DNA of 64,000 bases from Amblyomma americanum (Eukaryota > Arthropoda > Arachnida > Ixodida > Ixodidae), in contig NC_135504.1 of the NCBI RefSeq assembly GCF_052857255.1, positions 143,370,121-143,434,120 of the forward strand, in the 5' to 3' direction. Below are positions 23,739 through 37,570 of this stretch, in pieces (the stretch's first letter is position 1; each line of letters starts with the position of its first letter). Under the pieces are notes generated by a model. It searched no databases. It had not been told where the DNA came from and saw only the letters and a program-made list of their open reading frames with translations. The position numbers and the translations under genes are program-made.

Positions 23739-24324
23739 CTACTCCTCGACGACTTGTAAAATCGATGCTCGTCAATCATGATAGTTTCGATCTAAACGAT
23801 GTATCCCGTTGTTTTGAGCCGGAATACAAGTTTTCGCGCAGTTCTGAGAGAAAAAGTGTACACCTTTCTCTCGTGTACTCTTCGACGACTTGTAAAATCG
23901 ATGCTATTGAATCTTGCTAGTTTCGATCTAAAACGATGTATCCCGTTGTTTTGAGCCGGAATACAAGTTTTCGTGCAGTTCTGAGAGAAAAAGTTTACAC
24001 CTTTTTCTCGTCTATATTCGACGACTTGTAAAATCGATGCTCGTGAATCTTGCTAGTTTCGACCTGAAACGATGTATCCCGTTGTTTTGAGCCGGAATAC
24101 AAGTTTTCGCGCAGTTCTGAGAGAAAAAGTTTACACCTTTCTCTCGTGTACTCTTCGACGACTTGTAAAATCGATGCTCGTGAATCTTGCTAGTTTTGAT
24201 CTAAAACGATGAATCCCGTTGTTTTGAGCCGGAATACAAGTTTTCGCGAGGTTCTGAGAGAAAAAGTTTACACCTTTCTCTCTTCTACTCTTCGACGACT
24301 TGTAAAATCGATGCTCGTGAATCT
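23739..24324 (+). repeat. Lead-in monomers before the 2.6-kb HOR
   Basis: About four monomers including GTCAATCATGATAG, GAAAAAGTGTACACC, TTTTTCTCGTCTATATTCG/GACCTGAAACG and GAGGTTCTGAGAG forms. The stretch from about 23,984 also begins the homology to 31,780 onward, so the third copy of the 2.6-kb unit has a slightly different left edge. Confidence 0.7.
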
Positions 24325-26924
24325 TGCTGGTTTCGATCTAAAACGATGTATCCCGTTGTTTTGAGCCGGAATAGAAGTTTTCGCGCAGTTCTGAGACAAA
24401 ACGTTTACACCCTTCTCTCGTCTACTCTTCGACGACTTGTAAAATCGATGCTATTGAATCTGGCTAGTTTCGATCTAAAACGATGTATCCCGTTGTTTTG
24501 AGCCGGAATATAAGTTTTCGTGCAGTTCTGAGAGAAAACGTTTACACCTTTCTCTCGTGTACTTTTCGACGACATGTAAAATCGATGCTTGTGAATCTTG
24601 CTAGTTTCGATCTAAAACGATGTATCCCGTTGTTTTGAGCCGGAATACAAGTTTTCGCGCAGTTCTGAGAGAAAAAGTTTACACATTTCTCTCGTCTATT
24701 CTTCGACGACTTGTAATATCGATGCTCGTAAGTCTTGCTAGTTTCGATCTAAAACGATGTAACCCGTTGTTTTGAGCCGGAAAACACGTTTTCGCGCAGT
24801 TCTGAGAGAAAAAGTTTACACCTTTCTCTCGTCTATATTCGACGACTTGTAAAATCGATGCTCGTGAATCTTGCTAGTTTCGACCTAAAACGATGTTTGC
24901 CGTTGTTTTGAGCCGGAATACAAGTTTTCGCGCAGTTTTGAGAGAAAAAGTGTACACCTTTCTCTCGTGTACTCTTCGACGTCTTTGTAAAATCCATGCT
25001 CGTGAATCTTGCTAGTTTCGACCTAAAACGATGTATCCCATTGTTTTGAGCCGGAATACAAGTTTTCGCGAGGTTCTGAGGGAAAAAGTTTACACCTTTC
25101 TCTCGTCTACTCTTCGACGACTTGTAAAGTCGATGCTCGTGAATCAAGCTGGTTTCGATCTAGAACGATGTATCCCGTTGTTTTGAGCCGGAATACAAGT
25201 TCTCGCGCAGTTCTGAGAGAAAACGTTTACACCTTTCTATCATCTTCTCTTCGACGACTTCTAAAATCGATGCTCGTGAATCATGGTAGTTTCGATCTAA
25301 AACGATGTATCCCGTTGTTTTGAGCCGGAATACAAGTTTTCGCGCAGTTCTGAGAGAAAAAGTTTACACCTTTCTCTCGTCTACTCCTCGACGACTTGTA
25401 AAATCGATGCTCGTGAATCATGATAGTTTCGATCTAAACGATGTATCCCGTTGTTTTGAGCCGGAATACAAGTTTTCGCGCAGTTTTGAAAGAAAAAGTT
25501 TACACCTTTCTCTCGTGTGCTCTTCGACGACTTGTGAAATTGATGCTCGTGAATCTTGCTAGATTCAATCTAAAACGATATATCCCGTTGTTTTGAGCCG
25601 GAATACAAGTTTTCGCGCAGTTCTGAGAGAAAAAGTTTACACATTTTTCTCGTCTATATTCGACGACTTGTAAAATCGATGCTCGTGAATCTTGCTAGTT
25701 TCGACCTGAAACGATGTATCCCGTTGTTTTGAGCCGGAATACAAGTTTTCGCGCAGTTCTGAGAGAAAAAGTTTACACCTTTCTCTCGTGTACTCTTCCA
25801 CGACTTGTAAAATCGATGCTCGTGAATCAAGCTGGTTTCGATCTAGAACGATGTATCCCGTTGTTTTGAGCCGGAATACAAGTTCTCGCGCAGTTCTGAG
25901 AGAAAACGTTTACACCTTTCTATCGTCTACTCTTCGACGACTTCTAAAATCGATGCTCGTGAATCATGGTAGTTTCGATCTAAAACGATGTATCCCGTTG
26001 TTTTGAGCCGGAATACAAGTTTTCGCGCAGTTCTGAGAGAAAAAGTTTACACCTTTCTCTCGTCTACTCCTCGACGACTTGTAAAATCGATGCTCGTCAA
26101 TCATGATAGTTTCGATCTAAACGATGTATCCCGTTGTTTTGAGCCGGAATACAAGTTTTCGCGCAGTTCTGAGAGAAAAAGTGTACACCTTTCTCTCGTG
26201 TACTCTTCGACGACTTGTAAAATCGATGCTATTGAATCTTGCTAGTTTCGATCTAAAACGATGTATCCCGTTGTTTTGAGCCGGAATACAAGTTTTCGTG
26301 CAGTTCTGAGAGAAAAAGTTTACACCTTTTTCTCGTCTATATTCGACGACTTGTAAAATCGATGCTCGTGAATCTTGCTAGTTTCGACCTGAAACGATGT
26401 ATCCCGTTGTTTTGAGCCGGAATACAAGTTTTCGCGCAGTTTTGAGAGAAAAAGTTTACACCTTTCTCTCGTGTACTCTTCGACGTCTTTGTAAAATCCA
26501 TGCTCGTGAATCTTGCTAGTTTCGACCTAAAACGATGTATCCCGTTGTTTTGAGCCGGAATACAAGTTTTGGCGCAGTTCTGAGAGAAAAAGTTTACACC
26601 TTTCCCTCGTCTACTATTCGACGACTTGTAAAATCGATGCTCGTGAATCTTGCTAGTTTCGACCTAAAACGATGTATCCCGTTGTTTTGAGCCGGAATGC
26701 AGGTTTTCGTGCAGTTCTGAGAGAAAAAGTTTACACCTTTCTCTCGTGTACTCTTCGACGACTTGTAAAATCGATGCTCGTGAATCTTGCAACTTTCGGT
26801 CTAAAACGATGTAACCCGTTGTTTTGAGCCGGAATACAAGTTTTCGCGAGGTTCTGAGGGAAAAAGTTTACACCTTTCTCTCGTCTACTCTTCGACGACT
26901 TGTAAAATCGATGCTCGTGAATCA
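24325..26924 (+). repeat. 19-monomer (2,600-bp) HOR, copy 1
   Basis: Aligns with 26,925-29,524 at a constant 2,600-bp offset. At about fifteen points compared along its length I found no difference, including rare variants such as ATCATCTTCTC, CGTAAGTC, GGAAAACACG, GTAAAGTCG, CCCATTG and CTTCCACGAC. This is the youngest-looking duplication in the window. Confidence 0.93.
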
Positions 26925-29524
26925 AGCTGGTTTCGATCTAAAACGATGTATCCCGTTGTTTTGAGCCGGAATAGAAGTTTTCGCGCAGTTCTGAGACAAA
27001 ACGTTTACACCCTTCTCTCGTCTACTCTTCGACGACTTGTAAAATCGATGCTATTGAATCTGGCTAGTTTCGATCTAAAACGATGTATCCCGTTGTTTTG
27101 AGCCGGAATATAAGTTTTCGTGCAGTTCTGAGAGAAAACGTTTACACCTTTCTCTCGTGTACTTTTCGACGACATGTAAAATCGATGCTTGTGAATCTTG
27201 CTAGTTTCGATCTAAAACGATGTATCCCGTTGTTTTGAGCCGGAATACAAGTTTTCGCGCAGTTCTGAGAGAAAAAGTTTACACATTTCTCTCGTCTATT
27301 CTTCGACGACTTGTAATATCGATGCTCGTAAGTCTTGCTAGTTTCGATCTAAAACGATGTAACCCGTTGTTTTGAGCCGGAAAACACGTTTTCGCGCAGT
27401 TCTGAGAGAAAAAGTTTACACCTTTCTCTCGTCTATATTCGACGACTTGTAAAATCGATGCTCGTGAATCTTGCTAGTTTCGACCTAAAACGATGTTTGC
27501 CGTTGTTTTGAGCCGGAATACAAGTTTTCGCGCAGTTTTGAGAGAAAAAGTGTACACCTTTCTCTCGTGTACTCTTCGACGTCTTTGTAAAATCCATGCT
27601 CGTGAATCTTGCTAGTTTCGACCTAAAACGATGTATCCCATTGTTTTGAGCCGGAATACAAGTTTTCGCGAGGTTCTGAGGGAAAAAGTTTACACCTTTC
27701 TCTCGTCTACTCTTCGACGACTTGTAAAGTCGATGCTCGTGAATCAAGCTGGTTTCGATCTAGAACGATGTATCCCGTTGTTTTGAGCCGGAATACAAGT
27801 TCTCGCGCAGTTCTGAGAGAAAACGTTTACACCTTTCTATCATCTTCTCTTCGACGACTTCTAAAATCGATGCTCGTGAATCATGGTAGTTTCGATCTAA
27901 AACGATGTATCCCGTTGTTTTGAGCCGGAATACAAGTTTTCGCGCAGTTCTGAGAGAAAAAGTTTACACCTTTCTCTCGTCTACTCCTCGACGACTTGTA
28001 AAATCGATGCTCGTGAATCATGATAGTTTCGATCTAAACGATGTATCCCGTTGTTTTGAGCCGGAATACAAGTTTTCGCGCAGTTTTGAAAGAAAAAGTT
28101 TACACCTTTCTCTCGTGTGCTCTTCGACGACTTGTGAAATTGATGCTCGTGAATCTTGCTAGATTCAATCTAAAACGATATATCCCGTTGTTTTGAGCCG
28201 GAATACAAGTTTTCGCGCAGTTCTGAGAGAAAAAGTTTACACATTTTTCTCGTCTATATTCGACGACTTGTAAAATCGATGCTCGTGAATCTTGCTAGTT
28301 TCGACCTGAAACGATGTATCCCGTTGTTTTGAGCCGGAATACAAGTTTTCGCGCAGTTCTGAGAGAAAAAGTTTACACCTTTCTCTCGTGTACTCTTCCA
28401 CGACTTGTAAAATCGATGCTCGTGAATCAAGCTGGTTTCGATCTAGAACGATGTATCCCGTTGTTTTGAGCCGGAATACAAGTTCTCGCGCAGTTCTGAG
28501 AGAAAACGTTTACACCTTTCTATCGTCTACTCTTCGACGACTTCTAAAATCGATGCTCGTGAATCATGGTAGTTTCGATCTAAAACGATGTATCCCGTTG
28601 TTTTGAGCCGGAATACAAGTTTTCGCGCAGTTCTGAGAGAAAAAGTTTACACCTTTCTCTCGTCTACTCCTCGACGACTTGTAAAATCGATGCTCGTCAA
28701 TCATGATAGTTTCGATCTAAACGATGTATCCCGTTGTTTTGAGCCGGAATACAAGTTTTCGCGCAGTTCTGAGAGAAAAAGTGTACACCTTTCTCTCGTG
28801 TACTCTTCGACGACTTGTAAAATCGATGCTATTGAATCTTGCTAGTTTCGATCTAAAACGATGTATCCCGTTGTTTTGAGCCGGAATACAAGTTTTCGTG
28901 CAGTTCTGAGAGAAAAAGTTTACACCTTTTTCTCGTCTATATTCGACGACTTGTAAAATCGATGCTCGTGAATCTTGCTAGTTTCGACCTGAAACGATGT
29001 ATCCCGTTGTTTTGAGCCGGAATACAAGTTTTCGCGCAGTTTTGAGAGAAAAAGTTTACACCTTTCTCTCGTGTACTCTTCGACGTCTTTGTAAAATCCA
29101 TGCTCGTGAATCTTGCTAGTTTCGACCTAAAACGATGTATCCCGTTGTTTTGAGCCGGAATACAAGTTTTGGCGCAGTTCTGAGAGAAAAAGTTTACACC
29201 TTTCCCTCGTCTACTATTCGACGACTTGTAAAATCGATGCTCGTGAATCTTGCTAGTTTCGACCTAAAACGATGTATCCCGTTGTTTTGAGCCGGAATGC
29301 AGGTTTTCGTGCAGTTCTGAGAGAAAAAGTTTACACCTTTCTCTCGTGTACTCTTCGACGACTTGTAAAATCGATGCTCGTGAATCTTGCAACTTTCGGT
29401 CTAAAACGATGTAACCCGTTGTTTTGAGCCGGAATACAAGTTTTCGCGAGGTTCTGAGGGAAAAAGTTTACACCTTTCTCTCGTCTACTCTTCGACGACT
29501 TGTAAAATCGATGCTCGTGAATCA
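26925..29524 (+). repeat. 19-monomer (2,600-bp) HOR, copy 2
   Basis: Second copy of 24,325-26,924, apparently identical at every point I compared. Homology ends near 29,540, where this copy continues with GATCTAGAACG and a CTCGCGCAG monomer while the start of copy 2 continues with AATAGAAG. From about 29,015 it also overlaps the 5.06-kb block. Confidence 0.93.
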
Positions 29525-31860
29525 AGCTGGTTTCGATCTAGAACGATGTATCCCGTTGTTTTGAGCCGGAATACAAGTTCTCGCGCAGTTCTGAGAGAAA
29601 ACGTTTACACCTTTCTATCGTCTACTCTTCGACGACTTCTAAAATCGATGCTCGTGAATCATGGTAGTTTCGATCTAAAACGATGTATCCCGTTGTTTTG
29701 AGCCGGAATACAAGTTTTCGCGCAGTTCTGAGAGAAAAAGTTTACACCTTTCTCTCGTCTACTCCTCGACGACTTGTAAAATCGATGCTCGTGAATCATG
29801 ATAGTTTCGATCTAAACGATGTATCCCGTTGTTTTGAGCCGGAATACAAGTTTTCGCGCAGTTCTGAGAGAAAAAGTTTACACCTTTCTCTCGTGTACTC
29901 TTCGACGACTTGTAAAATCGATGCTATTGAATCTTGCTAGTTTCGATCTAAAACGATGTATCCCGTTGTTTTGAGCCAGAATACAAGTTTTGGCGCAGTT
30001 CTGAGAGAAAAAGTTTACACCTTTCTCTCGTGTACTCTTCGACGACTTGTAAAATCGATGCTATTGAATCTTGCTAGTTTCGATCTAAAACGATGTATCC
30101 CGTTGTTTTGAGCCGGAATACACGTTTTCGTGCAGTTCTGAGAGAAAAAGTTCACACCTTTCTCTCGTCTACTCTTCGACGACTTGTAAAATCGATGCTT
30201 GTGAATCTTGCAAGTTTCGATCTAAAACGATGTATCCCGTTCTTTTGAGCCGGAATACAAGCTTTCGCGCAGTTCTGAGAGAAAAAGTTTACACCTTTCT
30301 CTCTCTACTCTTCGAAGACTTGTGAAATCGATGCTCGTGAATCTTGCTAGATTCGATTTAAAACGATGTATCCCGTTGTTTTGAGCCGGAATACAAGTTT
30401 TCGCGCAGTTCTGAGAGAAAAAGTTTACACATTTCTCTGGTCTACTCTTCGACGACTTGTAATATCGATGCTCGTGAATCTTGCTAGTTTCGATCTAAAA
30501 CGATGTAACCCGTTGTTTTGAGCCGGAAAACACGTTTTCTCGCAGTTCTGAGAGAAAAAGTTTACACCTTTTTCTCGTCTATATTCGACGACTTGTAAAA
30601 TCGATGCTCGTGAATCTTGCTAGTTTCGACCTAAAACAATGTTTGCCGTTGTTTTGAGCCGGAATACAAGTTTTCGCGCTGTTCTGAGAAAAAAAGTACA
30701 CCTTCCTCTCGTGTACTCTTCGACGACTTGTAAAATCGATGCTCGTGAATCTTGCTAGTTTCGATCTAAAACGAAGAATTTCGTTGTTTTGAGCCGGAAT
30801 ACAAGTTTTCACGCAGTTCTGAGAGAAAAACTTTACACCTTTCTCTCGTCTACTATTCGACGACTTGTAAAATCCGTGCTCGTGAATCTTGCTAGTTTCG
30901 ATCTAAAACGATGTAACCCGTTGTTTTGAGCCGGAATACAAGTTTTCGCGCAGTTCTGAGAGAAAATGTGTACACCTTTCTCTCGTCTATATTCGCCGAC
31001 TTGTAATATCGATGCTCGTGAATCTTGCTAGTTTCGATCTAAAACGATGTATCCCGTTCTTTTGAGCCGGAATACAAGTTTTCGCGCAGTTCTGAGAGAA
31101 AACGTTTACACCTTTCTCTCGTGTACTCTTCGACGACGTGTAAAATCGATGCTTGTGAATCTTGCTAGTTTTGATCTAAAACGATGTAACCCGTTGTTTC
31201 GAGCCGGAATACAAGTTTTCGCGCAGTTCTGAGAGAAAAAGTTTGCACCTTTCTCTCGTCTACTCTTCGACGACTTGTAATATCGATGCTCGTGAATCTT
31301 GCTAGTTTCGACCTAAAACGATGTAACCCGTTGTTCTGAGCCAGAATACAAGTTTTGGCGCAGTTCTGAGAAAAAAAGTTTACACCTTTCTCTCGTGTAC
31401 TCTTCGACGACTTGTAAAATCGATGCTATTGAATCTTGCTAGTTTCGATCTAAAACGATGTATCCCGTTGTTTTGAGCCGGAATACAAGTTTTCGTGCAG
31501 TTCTGAGGGAAAAAGTTCACACCTTTCTCTCGTCTACTCTTCGACGACTTGTAAAATCGATGCTCGTGAATCTTGCAAGTTTCGATCTAAAACGATGTAT
31601 CCCGTTCTTTTGAGCCGGAATACAAGTTTTCGCGCAGTTCTGAGAGAAAAAGTTTACACATTTCTCTGGTCTACTCTTCGACGACTTGTAATATCGATGC
31701 TCGTGAATCTTGCTAGTTTCGATCTAAAACGATGTAACCCGTTGTTTTGAGCCGGAAAACACGTTTTCTCGCAGTTCTGAGAGAAAAAGTTTACACCTTT
31801 TTCTCGTCTATATTCGACGACTTGTAAAATCGATGCTCGTGAATCTTGCTAGTTTCGACC
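29015..31860 (+). repeat. About 21-monomer block (5,060-bp spacing), copy 1
   Basis: Matches 34,076-36,920 at 5,061 bp, becoming 5,060 bp after a 1-bp deletion in the later copy at about 35,521 (TTGTATATCG against TTGTAATATCG). Marker monomers include a 2-bp-short form (GAGAAAAAAAGTACACC, CTTCCTCTCG), GAAGAATTTCG, AAATCCGTGC, TTCGCCGAC, GTTTCGAGCC and GTTCTGAGCCAG. Confidence 0.87.
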
Positions 31861-33620
31861 TGAAACGATGTATCCCGTTGTTTTGAGCCGGAATACAAGT
31901 TTTCGCGCAGTTCTGAGAGAAAAAGTTTACACCTTTCTCTCGTGTACTCTTCGACGACTTGTAAAATCGATGCTCGTGAATCTTGCTAGTTTCGATCTAA
32001 AACGATGAATCCCGTTGTTTTGAGCCGGAATACAAGTTTTCGCGAGGTTCTGAGAGAAAAAGTTTACACCTTTCTCTCTTCTACTCTTCGACGACTTGTA
32101 AAATCGATGCTCGTGAATCTTGCTGGTTTCGATCTAAAACGATGTATCCCGTTGTTTTGAGCCGGAATAGAAGTTTTCGCGCAGTTCTGAGACAAAACGT
32201 TTACACCCTTCTCTCGTCTACTCTTCGACGACTTGTAAAATCGATGCTATTGAATCTGGCTAGTTTCGATCTAAAACGATGTATCCCGTTGTTTTGAGCC
32301 GGAATATAAGTTTTCGTGCAGTTCTGAGAGAAAACGTTTACACCTTTCTCTCGTGTACTTTTCGACGACATGTAAAATCGATGCTTGTGAATCTTGCTAG
32401 TTTCGATCTAAAACGATGTATCCCGTTGTGTTGAGCCGGAATACAAGTTTTCGCGCAGTTCTGAGAGAAAAAGTTTACACATTTCTCTCGTCTATTCTTC
32501 GACGACTTGTAATATCGATGCTCGTAAGTCTTGCTAGTTTCGATCTAAAACGATGTAACCCGTTGTTTTGAGCCGGAAAACACGTTTTCGCGCAGTTCTG
32601 AGAGAAAAAGTTTACACCTTTCTCTCGTCTATATTCGACGACTTGTAAAATCGATGCTCGTGAATCTTGCTAGTTTCGACCTAAAACGATGTTTGCCGTT
32701 GTTTTGAGCCGGAATACAAGTTTTCGCGCAGTTTTGAGAGAAAAAGTGTACACCTTTCTCTCGTGTACTCTTCGACGTCTTTGTAAAATCCATGCTCGTG
32801 AATCTTGCTAGTTTCGACCTAAAACGATGTATCCCATTGTTTTGAGCCGGAATACAAGTTTTCGCGAGGTTCTGAGGGAAAAAGTTTACACCTTTCTCTC
32901 GTCTACTCTTCGACGACTTGTAAAGTCGATGCTCGTGAATCAAGCTGGTTTCGATCTAGAACGATGTATCCCGTTGTTTTGAGCCGGAATACAAGTTCTC
33001 GCGCAGTTCTGAGAGAAAACGTTTACACCTTTCTATCATCTTCTCTTCGACGACTTATAAAATCGATGCTCGTGAATCATGGTAGTTTCGATCTAAAACG
33101 ATGTATCCCGTTGTTTTGAGCCGGAATACAAGTTTTCGCGCAGTTCTGAGAGAAAAAGTTTACACCTTTCTCTCGTCTACTCCTCGACGACTTGTAAAAT
33201 CGATGCTCGTGAATCATGATAGTTTCGATCTAAACGATGTATCCCGTTGTTTTGAGCCGGAATACAAGTTTTCGCGCAGTTTTGAAAGAAAAAGTTTACA
33301 CCTTTCTCTCGTGTGCTCTTCGACGACTTGTGAAATTGATGCTCGTGAATCTTGCTAGATTCAATCTAAAACGATATATCCCGTTGTTTTGAGCCGGAAT
33401 ACAAGTTTTCGCGCAGTTCTGAGAGAAAAAGTTTACACATTTTTCTCGTCTATATTCGACGACTTGTAAAATCGATGCTCGTGAATCTTGCTAGTTTCGA
33501 CCTGAAACGATGTATCCCGTTGTTTTGAGCCGGAATACAAGTTTTCGCGCAGTTCTGAGAGAAAAAGTTTACACCTTTCTCTCGTGTACTCTTCCACGAC
33601 TTGTAAAATCGATGCTCGTG
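31780..33620 (+). repeat. Partial third copy of the 2.6-kb HOR neighbourhood
   Basis: Matches 23,984-25,824 at offset 7,796 bp. Few differences are seen, for example TTGTGTTGAGCC near 32,427 and CTTATAAAATCG near 33,055. The copy is cut at about 33,622, where AATCTTGCTAG replaces AATCAAGCTGG, and other monomers follow. Confidence 0.85.
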
Positions 33621-34075
33621 AATCTTGCTAGTTTCGATCTAAAACGATGAATCCCGTTGTTTTGAGCCGGAATACAAGTTTTCGCGAGGTTCTGAGAGAA
33701 AAAGTTTACACCTTTCTCTCTTCTACTCTTCGACGACTTGTAAAATCGATGCTCGTGAATCTTGCTAGTTTCGATCTAAAACGATGTATCCCGTTGTTTT
33801 GAGCCGGAATACAAGTTTTGGCGCAGTTCTGAGAGAAAAAGTTTACACCTTTCTCTCGTGTACTCTTCGACGACTTGTAAAATCGATGCTATTGAATCTG
33901 GCTAGTTTCGATCTAAAACGATGTATCCCGTTGTTTTGAGTCGGAATACAAGTTTTCGCGCAGTTCTGAGAGAAAAAGTTTACACCTTTCTCTCCGCTAC
34001 TCTTCGACGACTTGTAAAATCGATGCTCGTGAATCTTGCTAGTGTCGACCTAAAACGATGTTTGCCGTTGTTTTG
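33621..34075 (+). repeat. Three to four linker monomers
   Basis: Monomers with GAATCCCG, GAGGTTCTGAGAG, CTATTGAATCTGG and GAGTCGG, resembling 22,700-23,000. They lie between the truncated 2.6-kb copy and the second 5.06-kb block. The right-hand monomer has CTCCGCTAC near 33,993 and TAGTGTCGACC near 34,042. Confidence 0.65.
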
Positions 34076-36920
34076 AGCCGGAATACAAGTTTTCGCGCAG
34101 TTTTGAGAGAAAAAGTTTACACCTTTCTCTCGTGTACTCTTCGACGTCTTTGTAAAATCCATGCTCGTGAATCTTGCTAGTTTCGACCTAAAACGATGTA
34201 TCCCGTTGTTTTGAGCCGGAATAAAAGTTTTGGCGCAGTTCTGAGAGAAAAAGTTTACACCTTTCCCTCGTCTACTATTCGACGACTTGTAAAATCGATG
34301 CTCGTGAATCTTGCTAGTTTCGACCTAAAACGATGTATCCCGTTGTTTTGAGCCGGAATGCAGGTTTTCGTGCAGTTCTGAGAGAAAAAGTTTACACCTT
34401 TCTCTCGTGTACTCTTCGACGACTTGTAAAATCGATGCTCGTGAATCTTGCAACTTTCGGTCTAAAACGATGTAACCCGTTGTTTTGAGCCGGAATACAA
34501 GTTTTCGCGAGGTTCTGAGGGAAAAAGTTTACACCTTTCTCTCGTCTACTCTTCGACGACTTGTAAAATCGATGCTCGTGAATCAAGCTGGTTTCGATCT
34601 AGAACGATGTATCCCGTTGTTTTGAGCTGGAATACAAGTTCTCGCGCAGTTCTGAGAGAAAACGTTTACACCTTTCTATCGTCTACTCTTCGACGACTTC
34701 TAAAATCGATGCTCGTGAATCATGGTAGTTTCGATCTAAAACGATGTATCCCGTTGTTTTGAGCCGGAATACAAGTTTTCGCGCAGTTCTGAGAGAAAAA
34801 GTTTACACCTTTCTCTCGTCTACTCCTCGACGACTTGTAAAATCGATGCTCGTGAATCATGATAGTTTCGATCTAAACGATGTATCCCGTTGTTTTGAGC
34901 CGGAATACAAGTTTTCGCGCAGTTCTGAGAGAAAAAGTTTACACCTTTCTCTCGTGTACTCTTCGACGACTTGTAAAATCGATGCTATTGAATCTTGCTA
35001 GTTTCGATCTAAAACGATGTATCCCGTTGTTTTGAGCCAGAATACAAGTTTTGGCGCAGTTCTGAGAGAAAAAGTTTACACCTTTCTCTCGTGTACTCTT
35101 CGACGACTTGTAAAATCGATGCTATTGAATCTTGCTAGTTTCGATCTAAAACGATGTATCCCGTTGTTTTGAGCCGGAATACACGTTTTCGTGCAGTTCT
35201 GAGAGAAAAAGTTCACACCTTTCTCTCGTCTACTCTTCGACGACTTGTAAAATCGATGCTTGTGAATCTTGCAAGTTTCGATCTAAAACGATGTATCCCG
35301 TTCTTTTGAGCCGGAATACAAGCTTTCGCGCAGTTCTGAGAGAAAAAGTTTACACCTTTCTCTCTCTACTCTTCGAAGACTTGTGAAATCGATGCTCGTG
35401 AATCTTGCTAGATTCGATTTAAAACGATGTATCCCGTTGTTTTGAGCCGGAATACAAGTTTTCGCGCAGTTCTGAGAGAAAAAGTTTACACATTTCTCTG
35501 GTCTACTCTTCGACGACTTGTATATCGATGCTCGTGAATCTTGCTAGTTTCGATCTAAAACGATGTAACCCGTTGTTTTGAGCCGGAAAACACGTTTTCT
35601 CGCAGTTCTGAGAGAAAAAGTTTACACCTTTTTCTCGTCTATATTCGACGACTTGTAAAATCGAAGCTCGTGAATCTTGCTAGTTTCGACCTAAAACAAT
35701 GTTTGCCGTTGTTTTGAGCCGGAATACAAGTTTTCGCGCTGTTCTGAGAAAAAAAGTACACCTTCCTCTCGTGTACTCTTCGACGACTTGTAAAATCGAT
35801 GCTCGTGAATCTTGCTAGTTTCGATCTAAAACGAAGAATTTCGTTGTTTTGAGCCGGAATACAAGTTTTCACGCAGTTCTGAGAGAAAAACTTTACACCT
35901 TTCTCTCGTCTACTATTCGACGACTTGTAAAATCCGTGCTCGTGAATCTTGCTAGTTTCGATCTAAAACGATGTAACCCGTTGTTTTGAGCCGGAATACA
36001 AGTTTTCGCGCAGTTCTGAGAGAAAATGTGTACACCTTTCTCTCGTCTATATTCGCCGACTTGTAATATCGATGCTCGTGAATCTTGCTAGTTTCGATCT
36101 AAAACGATGTATCCCGTTCTTTTGAGCCGGAATACAAGTTTTCGCGCAGTTCTGAGAGAAAACGTTTACACCTTTCTCTCGTGTACTCTTCGACGACGTG
36201 TAAAATCGATGCTTGTGAATCTTGCTAGTTTTGATCTAAAACGATGTAACCCGTTGTTTCGAGCCGGAATACAAGTTTTCGCGCAGTTCTGAGAGAAAAA
36301 GTTTGCACCTTTCTCTCGTCTACTCTTCGACGACTTGTAATATCGATGCTCGTGAATCTTGCTAGTTTCGACCTAAAACGATGTAACCCGTTGTTCTGAG
36401 CCAGAATACAAGTTTTGGCGCAGTTCTGAGAAAAAAAGTTTACACCTTTCTCTCGTGTACTCTTCGACGACTTGTAAAATCGATGCTATTGAATCTTGCT
36501 AGTTTCGATCTAAAACGATGTATCCCGTTGTTTTGAGCCGGAATACAAGTTTTCGTGCAGTTCTGAGAGAAAAAGTTTACACATTTCTCTCGTCTACTCT
36601 TCGACGACTTGTAAAATCGATGCTCGTGAATCTTGCAAGTTTCGATCTAAAACGATGTATCCCGTTCTTTTGAGCCGGAATACAAGTTTTCGCGCAGTTC
36701 TGAGAGAAAAAGTTTACACATTTCTCTGGTCTACTCTTCGACGACTTGTAATATCGATGCTCGTGAATCTTGCTAGTTTCGATCTAAAACGATGTAACCC
36801 GTTGTTTTGAGCCGGAAAACACGTTTTCTCGCAGTTCTGAGAGAAAAAGTTTACACCTTTTTCTCGTCTATATTCGACGACTTGTAAAATCGATGCTCGT
36901 GAATCTTGCTAGTTTCGACC
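34076..36920 (+). repeat. About 21-monomer block, copy 2
   Basis: Second copy of 29,015-31,860. Private changes include AATAAAAG near 34,223, GAGCTGG near 34,625 and ATCGAAGCTC near 35,662. Part of this copy (34,784-37,414) is closest to 42,300-44,795, where one monomer is missing. Confidence 0.87.
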
Positions 36921-37570
36921 TAAAACGATGTTTGCCGTTGTTTTGAGCCGGAATACAAGTTTTCGCGCAGTTCTGAGAGAAAAAGTTTACACCTTTCTCT
37001 CGTGTACTCTTCGACGACTTGTAAAATCGATGCTATTGAATCTTGCTAGTTTCGATCTAAAACGATGTATCCCGTTGTTTTGAGCCGGAATACAAGTTTT
37101 CGTGCAGTTCTGAGAGAAAAAGTTTACACCTTTCTCTCGTCTACTCTTCGACGACTTGTAAAATCGATGCTCGTGAATCTTGCAAGTTTCGATCTAAAAC
37201 GATGTATCCCGTTCTTTTGAGCCGGAATACAAGTTTTCGCGCAGTTCTGAGAGAAAAAGTTTACACATTTCTCTGGTCTACTCTTCGACGACTTGTAATA
37301 TCGATGCTCGTGAATCTTGCTAGTTTCGATCTAAAACGATGTAACCCGTTGTTTTGAGCCGGAAAACACGTTTTCTCGCAGTTCTGAGAGAAAAAGTTTA
37401 CACCTTTTTCTCGTCTATATTCGACGACTTGTAATATCGATGCTCGTGAATCTTGCAAGTTTCGATCTAAAACGATGTATCCCGTTGTTCTGAGCCAGAA
37501 TACAAGTTTTGGCGCAGTTCTGAGAGAAAAAGTTTACACCTTTCTCTCGTGTACTCTTCGACGACTTGTA
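35720..37570 (+). repeat. Block repeated at 40,368-42,218 (4,648-bp spacing)
   Basis: Aligns to 40,368-42,218 at a constant 4,648 bp. It extends from the 2-bp-short GTACACC monomer through two rounds of the series ACATTTCTCTGG, GTAACCCG, GGAAAACACG with TTTTCTCGCAG, and TTTTTCTCGTCTATATTCG. Past 37,570 the copies diverge, with CGTAAGTC here and CTATTGAATC there. Confidence 0.82.
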
